NCBI GenBank assembly: GCA_011772495.1
Contig: WVZL01000007.1
Location: 119,475-183,474, forward strand
Reading direction: 5' to 3'
Length of the DNA stretch: 64,000 nt
DNA from: Candidatus Aminicenantota bacterium
GTDB lineage: Bacteria > Acidobacteriota > Aminicenantia > Aminicenantales > Aminicenantaceae
Of this stretch, positions 24,875-32,799 are shown piece by piece; position 1 is the first letter of the stretch; each line of letters starts with the position of its first letter. The notes beneath the pieces were generated by a model. The model made no database searches, was not told where the DNA came from, and saw only the letters and a program-made list of their open reading frames with translations. The position numbers and the translations under genes are program-made.

Positions 24875-27097
24875 ATGAAATTGAGCCGAGAACTGAGTCT
24901 TTTCTCGGTGACCATGATTGGGGTAGGAGCGATGATCGGAGCCGGGATCTTTGTCCTTACCGGGATTGCGGCCGGAGTGGCAGGTCCTGCCATTCTCATT
25001 GCCTTTCTCCTCAACGGGATCGTGGCCTTCTTCACAGCTTCTGCTTATGCAGAACTCGGTGGTTCGATTCCTGAAGCAGGAGGCGGTTATCTATGGGTCA
25101 AGGAAAGCCTTCCCCAGCCTTCGGGTTTTCTTTCGGGGTGGATGTCCTGGATGGCCCACTCAGTCGCCTGTTCACTTTATGCTATCGGATTTGGCGCCTA
25201 TTTCGGGGAAGTCCTGGTGGAGTTTAAGTTCGATCTCCTCCTTCCTCCCGTGATCTTGAAGAAGATTTTGGCTGTTCTTGTGGTCATCGTTTTTACCTCG
25301 ATCAATTACCGAGGAGCCAAGGAAACAGGAAAGGCAGGGAATGTGGTGACGGTCCTGAAAATAATGATACTTTTGCTCTTTGTTCTGATGGGCTCGAAGA
25401 TAATCATTTCTGAGCCGCAACGTTTTACCAATTTCTTTCCCTTCTTTTCCAAAGGATTCATCGGGATTTTGACCGCTATGGGACTCACTTATATTGCCTT
25501 TGAAGGCTATGAAATTATTGCTCAGAGCGGGGAAGAGGTCAAGAATCCAGCTAAAAATGTCCCTAAAGCCATCTTTTTATCCCTTTTGATTGTGGTGCCC
25601 ATTTATATCTTCGTGGCCTTTGTGGCTCTTGGCGTTGTCAATCCTGGAGCAATGACTCCCTGGGCATTTCTGGCAGCCAAGAAAGAGGTGGCGATGGTGG
25701 AGGCAGCCAGAAACATTAGCGTCTGGGGAAGCGCTGTCCTTCTTATCGGAGGATTGCTCTCCACCATCTCCGCCTTGAATGCTACCATTTACAGCTCCTC
25801 CCGGGTTTCTTTTGCTATGGGCAGAGATCATAATCTTCCTCCTGTTTTTTCTCGTGTTCATGCCAAATTCAAAACACCCAGCGGCTCGCTTTTTGTTTCC
25901 TCGATTCTTATTATCCTGATGCTCCTTCTGCTGCCTATCGAGGATGTCGCCTCGAGCGCTGATATCATGTTCCTCTTTCTTTTTATCTTTGTGAATGTGG
26001 CCCTGATTCACATCCGGAGAAAGAAGCCTCAGCTCTTGAAAGGCTACAAATCTCCTTTATTTCCTCTATTCCCGCTGATAGGCATTATCACCCAGGGCGT
26101 ATTGATTATTGTGATGTTCGCTTATAGCCCTAGGTCATTCTTCATCAGCCTTCTTTGGATAGGCATGGGGCTTTCTATCTACTACGGGTACGCCAAACAC
26201 TGGGAAAAGAAAGAAGTGGGCCCCAAAATCCTCGTGGAAGAAAAAGAACTGGCGCATAGAGATTTCAGGATAGTCCTGGGAATCGAACATAAACAGGAAG
26301 TTCAGCCTCTGATGAATCTGGCCGTCGTCATAGCCAAAGAAAAGGATGGTGAGATTTTTGTGACTCATGTCATCCCTCTTCCTCCTCAGACGCCTTTAAC
26401 TGCTGGAAAGCGGTTCATCGAGGAAAGAAGGGAATTTCTAAAAGTTGCCGATGATCTCGGGGAAAAGAGCAAAGTTCCGGTAAGCTTTAACATACGAGTT
26501 GCCCGCCAGGTCTATCATGGACTTCTGGATAGTGTTCATGAGAATAAAGGGAATGTTCTGATCCTGGGAAGCGGAGAGATAACAGCGCGGCGGAGAGTTC
26601 TGGGAAGCATTCTTGATCCGATAATCCAGGAAGCTCCCTGTGATGTTGGCATCTTGAAAATTCAGGGGGATGGAAAAATCAAGAGAGTGCTCGTCCCTAC
26701 TGCTGGTGGACCGAATGCCAAACTCGCTTTGGAATGGGGCTCCTGGATTGCCAAACAGAACCGAGGGCAATTGACTCTTCTTTCTATAGCACTCGATGAG
26801 GACAGGAGAAAGAAAGCGGAAGGTTGTCTGAGAGAAACTCGAAACGCTATACTTTATGATAGTCAGATAGTTATAGAAAAGGTTGTTTGTGCACGAGATA
26901 TTGTTTCAGCGGTTCTCGAAGAAAGCCAAAATCATGACCTGATCTTGATCGGGGCCAGCAAAGAAGGATTATGGAAGCGAGTCCGATTCGGAACCATCCC
27001 TGAAAAGCTGGCCCGTAGATCTCCGGTTTCTGTCTTAGTCGTCAGAAAATTTGAGGGAGGCATTCTCTCCTGGATAAGAAGGTTTTTGGCCGGATAG
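24875..27097 (+). CDS. APC-family amino-acid permease fused to universal-stress domains
   Basis: 740 residues from the ATG at 24875 (GAGGAAC six bases upstream). The longer track start at 24806 has no ribosome site and adds a polar leader. Residues ~1-440 form a 12-helix APC transporter opening LSLFSVTMIGVGAMIGAGIFVLTG. After ~450 come two UspA-like domains, with VTHVIPLPPQ and ILGSGEITARR in the first and LILIGASKEGLWKRVRFG..RRSPVSVLVV, the usual USP nucleotide-site end, in the second. The cytosolic tail probably regulates amino-acid uptake, as proposed for other APC-USP fusions. A 227-bp repeat begins right after the stop. Confidence 0.88.
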   Translation: MKLSRELSLFSVTMIGVGAMIGAGIFVLTGIAAGVAGPAILIAFLLNGIVAFFTASAYAELGGSIPEAGGGYLWVKESLPQPSGFLSGWMSWMAHSVACSLYAIGFGAYFGEVLVEFKFDLLLPPVILKKILAVLVVIVFTSINYRGAKETGKAGNVVTVLKIMILLLFVLMGSKIIISEPQRFTNFFPFFSKGFIGILTAMGLTYIAFEGYEIIAQSGEEVKNPAKNVPKAIFLSLLIVVPIYIFVAFVALGVVNPGAMTPWAFLAAKKEVAMVEAARNISVWGSAVLLIGGLLSTISALNATIYSSSRVSFAMGRDHNLPPVFSRVHAKFKTPSGSLFVSSILIILMLLLLPIEDVASSADIMFLFLFIFVNVALIHIRRKKPQLLKGYKSPLFPLFPLIGIITQGVLIIVMFAYSPRSFFISLLWIGMGLSIYYGYAKHWEKKEVGPKILVEEKELAHRDFRIVLGIEHKQEVQPLMNLAVVIAKEKDGEIFVTHVIPLPPQTPLTAGKRFIEERREFLKVADDLGEKSKVPVSFNIRVARQVYHGLLDSVHENKGNVLILGSGEITARRRVLGSILDPIIQEAPCDVGILKIQGDGKIKRVLVPTAGGPNAKLALEWGSWIAKQNRGQLTLLSIALDEDRRKKAEGCLRETRNAILYDSQIVIEKVVCARDIVSAVLEESQNHDLILIGASKEGLWKRVRFGTIPEKLARRSPVSVLVVRKFEGGILSWIRRFLAG

Positions 27098-27099
27098 AA

Positions 27100-27326
27100 T
27101 GGTGTCAGACCAAGCTAAATAATTGATAATAAATAAAATGTTTTTTTGCTGCCTTTTTAGGTCTTAGAATAGCGATTTTGGGGTCAAAAACATCAATCTA
27201 ATAGGGTAAGAGTGAGTTTCTTAAAGTGATGATTTTGCCCAGGGAAATGGCGGTTTAAGAGCAAAAAATGGGCATAAATTTGACATATCTTGTTGATAAA
27301 AAAATAGATAGCTTGGTCTGACCCCA
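27100..27326. repeat. Full-length GGGGTCAGACC element with terminal inverted repeats
   Basis: 227 bp. The left end TGGTGTCAGACCAAGCTA and the right end TAGCTTGGTCTGACCCCA are inverted repeats of 18 bp with one mismatch. The interior is non-coding, AT-rich and contains GCTGCCTTTTTAGGTCTTAGA and GCGGTTTAAGAGCAAAAAAT blocks shared with the copy at 32438. No reading frame of note. A non-autonomous mobile element or large REP-type palindrome is inferred. Confidence 0.75.
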
Positions 27327-27391
27327 ATTAAAAAATTAAAAAAAATGATTTTTCTTTTAGGTGGCTCTATATTAGAATTGTAGGGAAGAAG

Positions 27392-29608
27392 ATGAGATCA
27401 TCCCGTCAAAGAAATTTCATCTTGATATCCGTTTTTATTGCAATATTTGTGATAGCTGTAACAAATTTTTCTCGTTATCTCTTTTCACAGGCTGAGTTGA
27501 AGCCCCTTCGCTACGAAGTGGAAGTGGTGCTGTTAGAGATCCCCCTTTACGTCATTGATAATAAAGGAAATCCTGTCGAAGACCTTAGGCCTGAGGAAGT
27601 CACGCTTTATGAGAATGGCAAAAAGCAGAAAATATCGCATTTTGTCCTCGTCCAGAATGATTCTCCTCGAATAGCCACTATAACCCGAAAATATCCAGCC
27701 GCCAGGCGCCAGATTCTATTGTTTTTTGACTTCGCCTTCTCTACTCCAACAGGGATTATAAGAGCCAGGGAAGCCTGTCTGGATTTCATAAAGGAAAAAA
27801 TACTCCCTACGGATTTAGTAGGTGTCGCCTCTTATTCAGGTATAGGGGGTTTGAAGATTCTCTCTCATTTTTCCAGTGATCGAGAGCATTTGTTCGATGT
27901 CGTCAATACCTTGGGCCTGCTTGAATCAAAACAAAGAATAGCTGGCCCGGTAGGTTTTACCTTTCCTAGAATTGACCAGCCATATCGAGATGAGACAGAA
28001 GCTGATCAGTTCTCTCCGGCGCGCATGGCTGATGACCGGATAGCCATACTCCAAGAGCAGTTGAATAAGAGACTTGCCAGGATCCAGGCCGCCAATGTTA
28101 CAGATTTCATAAGCAGCCTAAACACACTATCTGTGGCCTTAAACACCATTCAAGGTCGAAAACACATCATCTATTTTTCCGAAGGATTTGACAGCAAAGT
28201 GCTGACCGGAAGGGCTCAGGAACAAGTGAGCGGAGAGACAAGTGTTACTACAGGAAGCGAATTTGTTTCTCGCTATGTTCTCAGCCGTTATATTGATACG
28301 GCCTCACAATTTGGAGACGGCGCCTTAAGGACCCAGCTCGATGGAGTCCTGAATAAGATTGCCTCAGCGGATTGCTCCATCCACACTGTCGATATAGGAG
28401 GACTCAAAACTCAAGCTGGAGACCTGAACCAAGTCAGCGGACAGGCCACAAGCGTTTCTTCTATCCACCGCAGACAAGAGACTCTTACCACTTTCTCAAG
28501 AGAGACCGGCGGCCAGATTTTTAGGAATATCAATGAATTGGACCAACCTTTGGAGAATCTTCTTAAAGTAACCAATACCTATTATGTCATTGGCTATTAC
28601 CCGGAAGACAAGAAAAAAGAGGGTAGATTCCGTAAAATCAAAATTCAAACCTCCAGGTCTGGAGTAGATATCTCCTACCGTAAAGGCTATTACGAACCCA
28701 AGCCATACAGTAAATACACGAACTTGGAAAAAAGCCTTCAGCTAGTAGAGTATATTGTCAAAGACATCTCCAGCAGTAAAATTCAATTCGAAAGCTGTGT
28801 TCTTGCTTTTCGGGGCAAAGAAAGCATATGCCAGGTGCCTGTCTTTTTGAAATTTCCCGGAAGACAATTCTTAGAGAAGAAAAGAAAAGCGATCAACCTG
28901 GAGATCTTTAGTTATGCAATATCTAGCTCTGGAAACTTCAAAGATTTCTTTCACCAAACCCTGACGATCTCCCCCCAAAAATCAAAAAAGGATCTTCAGT
29001 CATTCGGGATTAAATATTACGACCTCCACTTGCTCTCTCCCGGAGATTATAGAATCAAACTGATTGTCCGGGACAAAAATACCGGAGAGATCGGAAGTCA
29101 GATTCAGAAAATCTCTGTTCCCGATTATGAAAAGGGTGACCTGGCCGTGAGCGGCCCTGTTTTTATTCAACCTGGGACTGATTGGTTGTTGACTCGGGGT
29201 TTTGATCCTCATAAACCCGGGGGACGGAAGATAGGAATCAACCTGCCTTTAGATTACCCCTTTATCATGGACAACAAGTCGTTCATTCCAGGAGTTTTTC
29301 CTGTGCTCGAGACTTCAGCTCCAGCTCAATTCTATATTAAGATTTATAATTTGAAGTTGCATCCTCAGGTTCAAATCCCACAGACTGAAATGAGCTTTGA
29401 AATGGTGGATGGGGAGGGAAGGAGTGCTCCGTTAAAAAGCATGGAATTCCTTCGGAATCCATTCCAAGTTAAACCTGGAGAATTTGACCTGCTCTTTCAA
29501 GCCAACTTTAGAGATTTTACTCCTGGGTATTACTGGTTAAAACTTACTATAAGAGACTTGTTAGCCAATCAAGAAGTCATCTCCCAAATCCCTTTGATCC
29601 TAGAGTAA
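27392..29608 (+). CDS. Secreted VWFA-related domain protein (acidobacterial type)
   Basis: 738 residues: a signal-anchor helix (FILISVFIAIFVIAVTNF), then EVEVVLLEIPLYVIDNKGNP and LRPEEVTLYENGKKQKI, the N-terminal beta module that defines the acidobacterial VWFA-related family. A von Willebrand A fold follows (QILLFFDFAFSTPTG; the usual DxSxS is FDFAFS, so the metal site is incomplete), with the IIYFSEGFD strand and GYYPEDKKKEGRFRKI near ~400. The last ~290 residues are beta-rich. Function is unknown but the protein is exported. GGGAAGAAG precedes the ATG. Confidence 0.8.
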   Translation: MRSSRQRNFILISVFIAIFVIAVTNFSRYLFSQAELKPLRYEVEVVLLEIPLYVIDNKGNPVEDLRPEEVTLYENGKKQKISHFVLVQNDSPRIATITRKYPAARRQILLFFDFAFSTPTGIIRAREACLDFIKEKILPTDLVGVASYSGIGGLKILSHFSSDREHLFDVVNTLGLLESKQRIAGPVGFTFPRIDQPYRDETEADQFSPARMADDRIAILQEQLNKRLARIQAANVTDFISSLNTLSVALNTIQGRKHIIYFSEGFDSKVLTGRAQEQVSGETSVTTGSEFVSRYVLSRYIDTASQFGDGALRTQLDGVLNKIASADCSIHTVDIGGLKTQAGDLNQVSGQATSVSSIHRRQETLTTFSRETGGQIFRNINELDQPLENLLKVTNTYYVIGYYPEDKKKEGRFRKIKIQTSRSGVDISYRKGYYEPKPYSKYTNLEKSLQLVEYIVKDISSSKIQFESCVLAFRGKESICQVPVFLKFPGRQFLEKKRKAINLEIFSYAISSSGNFKDFFHQTLTISPQKSKKDLQSFGIKYYDLHLLSPGDYRIKLIVRDKNTGEIGSQIQKISVPDYEKGDLAVSGPVFIQPGTDWLLTRGFDPHKPGGRKIGINLPLDYPFIMDNKSFIPGVFPVLETSAPAQFYIKIYNLKLHPQVQIPQTEMSFEMVDGEGRSAPLKSMEFLRNPFQVKPGEFDLLFQANFRDFTPGYYWLKLTIRDLLANQEVISQIPLILE

Positions 29609-29656
29609 GAATCGACATTCTGGCTGAATATAATTTTGTTTTCTGCTCTGACTAAA

Positions 29657-31033
29657 CTATGACTTCTTTTTTATAATCCCTGAGATTTCATTTTTTAATT
29701 GGCTGACTATTCTTTTAGCCTTTTCATGGCTCTTGGCTTCAGCTATCAATCTGATGATGGGTTCGGTATTCGAAGGTCTGATGTGGAACCAGTGATCTTC
29801 AAACTGGATCTTTAGGCCATCCAAAAGCGAGATTTCTCCTTTATTCTGGTATTTTCTCTTCAGCTGTCTTATGAGGTAATAGGCTTGCTCCTGCGTTCCT
29901 ATGATCTTATCTTTGATCAGGTGGTATTCGGGAATCTCAGCTTGAAGTTCGGAAATGGTATGGCCTGAGGAGGCCATGTACTCTAAGATCAGGCCCATAG
30001 CTGTGAAGCTGTCCCGGCAGGGATGGATTTCAGGGAGGATCACTCCTCCGTTTCCTTCCCCTCCGATGGCAGTCTTTCCTTGCTGAGCAAGAATCTGCTC
30101 TACAACGTTTATTTCGCCGATTTTGGTCCTGATGAGAGGAACGTTAAAGCTTCTGGTGATATCATCCATCGCCTGTGACGTCGAAAGGTTGATAACAACC
30201 GGACCAGGATTTTTACTCAAAACATGTTTAGAAGCCAGGAGCAGAGTTGACTCTTCTCCAAGAGGCTCTCCTTTTTCGTTGACCACAGCTAACCGGTCAG
30301 CGTCGGCATCCTGGGCAAAGCCCACGTTAGCCTCGTTTTCGATGACTGTCTGGCAGAGCTGGGCGATATTTTCGGGAACAGGTTCTGGATGATGAGCAAA
30401 GGAACCATCAGGCACGCAATTTATAGAAATCGTCTCACATCCCAGATTTTGCAAAAATTGAGGAGCCAGCACTGCACCCGCTCCGTTAGCGCAGTCGATG
30501 GCCACCTTGAATTTCCTTTTGCTGATTAGACCGGTCTTGAAATAAGATAGCAGCTTCTTTAAATGAGGCGCGGTGGGATTCTTTTTCGATTTCGGAATCC
30601 TATATTTCTCGGCTTCAACCAGAGAAAATTCTCCCTGGTGGTAGATGTCTAGGAATTCTTCAGTCTGATGATAGTTTAAAAACAATCCTTCCTGACTTAT
30701 AAATTTTAGGCCGTTCCATTCTTTAGGATTATGACTGGCTGTGACAAATATGCCTCCTCTGGCTTTGGCTTGTTTAGTGAAAACTTGAAAGGAAGGAATA
30801 GGGCAGATTCCGACCTCTACGGGTTGACAACCGACAGATAAAAGTCCGGATAGAACAGCATTCTTTACCATGATGCCCGAGGTTCTTGAATCTTGGCCCA
30901 CAATGATAGCCCCTCCTCCTAGGTAGGTGCCATAAGCCTGGGCAAAAAAAGCCAATAGCTGGGGAGTCAGGCTTTCCCCTACGATGCCTCTGACTCCTGA
31001 GATGCTTATTTTTAAGGAGGTAACTCTCATCAT
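29657..31033 (-). CDS. Phosphohexomutase (phosphoglucosamine/phosphomannomutase type), catalytically complete
   Basis: 458 residues with the four functional loops of alpha-D-phosphohexomutases: TASHNP with the phosphoserine at ~S100, metal loop DADADR (~D242/D244/D246), sugar loop GEGNGG (~325-330) and phosphate loop RPSNTEP (~419-425). It moves phosphate between C1 and C6 of a hexose phosphate, most likely GlcN-6-P or Man-6-P; GlmM versus ManB cannot be decided by eye. Its ATG overlaps the TGA stop of the upstream paralog (ATGA, 31030-31033), so it is translationally coupled to an inactive-looking copy. Confidence 0.88.
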   Translation of the reverse strand: MMRVTSLKISISGVRGIVGESLTPQLLAFFAQAYGTYLGGGAIIVGQDSRTSGIMVKNAVLSGLLSVGCQPVEVGICPIPSFQVFTKQAKARGGIFVTASHNPKEWNGLKFISQEGLFLNYHQTEEFLDIYHQGEFSLVEAEKYRIPKSKKNPTAPHLKKLLSYFKTGLISKRKFKVAIDCANGAGAVLAPQFLQNLGCETISINCVPDGSFAHHPEPVPENIAQLCQTVIENEANVGFAQDADADRLAVVNEKGEPLGEESTLLLASKHVLSKNPGPVVINLSTSQAMDDITRSFNVPLIRTKIGEINVVEQILAQQGKTAIGGEGNGGVILPEIHPCRDSFTAMGLILEYMASSGHTISELQAEIPEYHLIKDKIIGTQEQAYYLIRQLKRKYQNKGEISLLDGLKIQFEDHWFHIRPSNTEPIIRLIAEAKSHEKAKRIVSQLKNEISGIIKKKS

Positions 31034-32379
31034 TTCACCAAGGGGGATATAAATTGCATGACTTCTTCCGCTCTCTGCTGAGCTCTCTCTTTTGATTTGT
31101 CCTCAGATATTATCCGTATCATTGGCTCAGTAGCTGATGTTCTCACCTGAACCCAGCCGCTCTTTTCTTCAACTTTTATCCCATCTGAACTGTCAATTTT
31201 TCTATCTCGGTAGACTTTCTTGACTTCATTGACGACCGAATGAATCTTGGTGGGAGGGCAGTAAATCTTTTCTTTGACTATATGGTACTTGGGGAGGTCC
31301 TGGATCAACTGGGAAATTTTCTTCTTCCTCCTGGCGATGGTCTCTAAGATCAGTCCCATGGCGAGAAATCCATCAAAGGCGGGCTGAAATTCAGCTATAG
31401 CAATTCCGCCACTCCCTTCACCAGCTATAACTCCCTCTTCATTTATCATTGATTGGATTACGTAGGATTGCCCCACCTTGGTCTTGATGACCGGACAATT
31501 GGTTTCTCTGGCCACATCTTCGATCATTCTGGAGCTGGAATGGTTAGTGATGATGGGGCCTGGCTTTTTCTTCGAGTAATAATTGGCTATCAAGGGAAGA
31601 GTGTATTCCTCGGATAAAGTCTCCCCGTTTTCTGAAACAAGAGAGACCCGGCTGGCATCGCTGTTCAGGAGAAAACCGACATCAGCCTTGACAGCTTTGA
31701 TGATTGAAGCCACCTGTTGGGCGTTCCTCGGACGGGGTTCAGGATCGTGAGGAAAATATCCGTTTTGTTCATTGTTGATCGGAACCAATTCTGTTTGCAG
31801 AGACTTACAGAAGGAATCGATAATTTTCGCACCTGCTCCGTTGCAGGGGTCAATCACTATCTTTAATTCGGATTTTTTGATGGCTTCGACATCGAGGAAC
31901 TTCCCTAGATTTTTAAAATAAATATCCTGATAATTATCGATGGATTCGAGTTTTCCCAATCGGCCCCAAGAAGCTTTATGGTATTTTTCTAGATGGTAGA
32001 TATCCAAGACTTCCTCTCCTTGAAACGTGCTCAGGTAGGTTCCCTCTTGGTTGATAAATGTCAAGGCATTCCATTTGATATCATTATGTCCGGCAGAAAT
32101 GGATATGGCTCCTTTGGCTTTCAATCTTTTCACCATGTACTGCAGAATAGGAGCCGGACAGATTCCCAGATCCAAGACTTCACAACCCGATGAAATCAAG
32201 GCCGACAGACAGGCTGAATGAAGCATGGGGCCGGATATTCTGGTATCCCGAGCTATTAGAACGCGTTTTGAGTCTAAATAAGTGCCAAAAGCACAGGCGA
32301 AGTTCATGACCAGTTCAGGAGTAATGGTTTCCCCCACGATTCCCCTGATTCCTGATATTCCTATCTTCAAGAGCTTCAT
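31030..32379 (-). CDS. Phosphohexomutase paralog lacking catalytic residues (predicted pseudoenzyme)
   Basis: 449 residues, alignable end to end with the downstream mutase: ISGIRGIVGETITPEL, KWNALTFINQEG, DPCNGAGA and HDPEPRPRN are conserved. But TASHNP is SAGHND (Gly at ~97 for the phosphoserine) and DADADR is NSDASR (two of three metal Asp lost). The sugar loop GEGSGG and phosphate loop RTSATEP remain. The frame is intact with no stop or frameshift, so it is under selection as a protein. Inference: a ligand-binding or regulatory subunit of the coupled active enzyme. It is first in the two-gene unit. A 231-bp repeat lies 58 bases upstream. Confidence 0.85.
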   Translation of the reverse strand: MKLLKIGISGIRGIVGETITPELVMNFACAFGTYLDSKRVLIARDTRISGPMLHSACLSALISSGCEVLDLGICPAPILQYMVKRLKAKGAISISAGHNDIKWNALTFINQEGTYLSTFQGEEVLDIYHLEKYHKASWGRLGKLESIDNYQDIYFKNLGKFLDVEAIKKSELKIVIDPCNGAGAKIIDSFCKSLQTELVPINNEQNGYFPHDPEPRPRNAQQVASIIKAVKADVGFLLNSDASRVSLVSENGETLSEEYTLPLIANYYSKKKPGPIITNHSSSRMIEDVARETNCPVIKTKVGQSYVIQSMINEEGVIAGEGSGGIAIAEFQPAFDGFLAMGLILETIARRKKKISQLIQDLPKYHIVKEKIYCPPTKIHSVVNEVKKVYRDRKIDSSDGIKVEEKSGWVQVRTSATEPMIRIISEDKSKERAQQRAEEVMQFISPLVK

Positions 32380-32437
32380 TCGAGATCCTTCTTCCCCCCA
32401 TTATAAACTTTTTGATTAGATTCTTGAAATAAATTAA

Positions 32438-32668
32438 TGGGGTCGGGCCAAGCTAACCAATTGATATTAAATAAATAGAGTGATTTTTTAGCGCCATTTT
32501 GAGTCTTAGAATGGCCATTCTGGGGCCAAAAACATCGGTTTAAGAGGGTAAGAGTTAAATGCTTAGAGCAGTGATTTTGCCTATAAAAAGAGCGGTTTAA
32601 GAGCAAAAAATAGGAAAAAATTGGATATATCTCGCTGATAAAAAAGGAGATAGCTTGGTCTGACCCCA
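32438..32668. repeat. Full-length GGGGTCAGACC element with terminal inverted repeats
   Basis: 231 bp from TGGGGTCGGGCCAAGCTA to TAGCTTGGTCTGACCCCA. The inverted ends extend outward to ATTAATGGGGTC/GACCCCATTAAT, giving about 23 bp with two mismatches. The interior matches the copy at 27100 (AAAAACATC..., TAAGAGGGTAAGAGT, GCGGTTTAAGAGCAAAAAAT). It sits in the promoter-proximal space of the mutase pair, so its insertion may influence that unit. Confidence 0.75.
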
Positions 32669-32683
32669 TTAATAGGAGGGGAG

Positions 32684-32716
32684 AGGGGAGCCAGGCTAGC
32701 GAGTCCTGGCTCCCCT
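32684..32716. terminator. Strong hairpin (12-bp perfect stem)
   Basis: AGGGGAGCCAGG / CCTGGCTCCCCT with a 9-nt loop, in the space between the divergent mutase pair and the 3' end of the blaR1-like gene. On the minus strand it follows the blaR1-like stop, so it may terminate that transcript. No long T-run follows in either direction. Confidence 0.5.
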
Positions 32717-32723
32717 TGGTTAA

Positions 32724-32753
32724 TGATCACCTGGGGCTTTTGCCCGGTGATCA
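32724..32753. terminator. Second hairpin with TTTT loop
   Basis: TGATCACC / GGTGATCA plus inner GGGC-TTTT-GCCC pairs form an extended stem with a TG bulge, 8 bases from the previous hairpin. The tandem arrangement downstream of the minus-strand BlaR1-like gene suggests a transcriptional barrier or mRNA 3'-end stabiliser. Confidence 0.45.
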
Positions 32754-32799
32754 TCAGGTCATTCCATCATAACGCCACTTCGTTCTTACTCAGCCCTTC

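Noticed and set aside
32433-32672. TTAA target-site duplication around the 231-bp element
   Set aside because: TTAA flanks both sides, but the flanks are also part of a longer inverted repeat (ATTAATGGGG), and the copy at 27100 shows no duplication.
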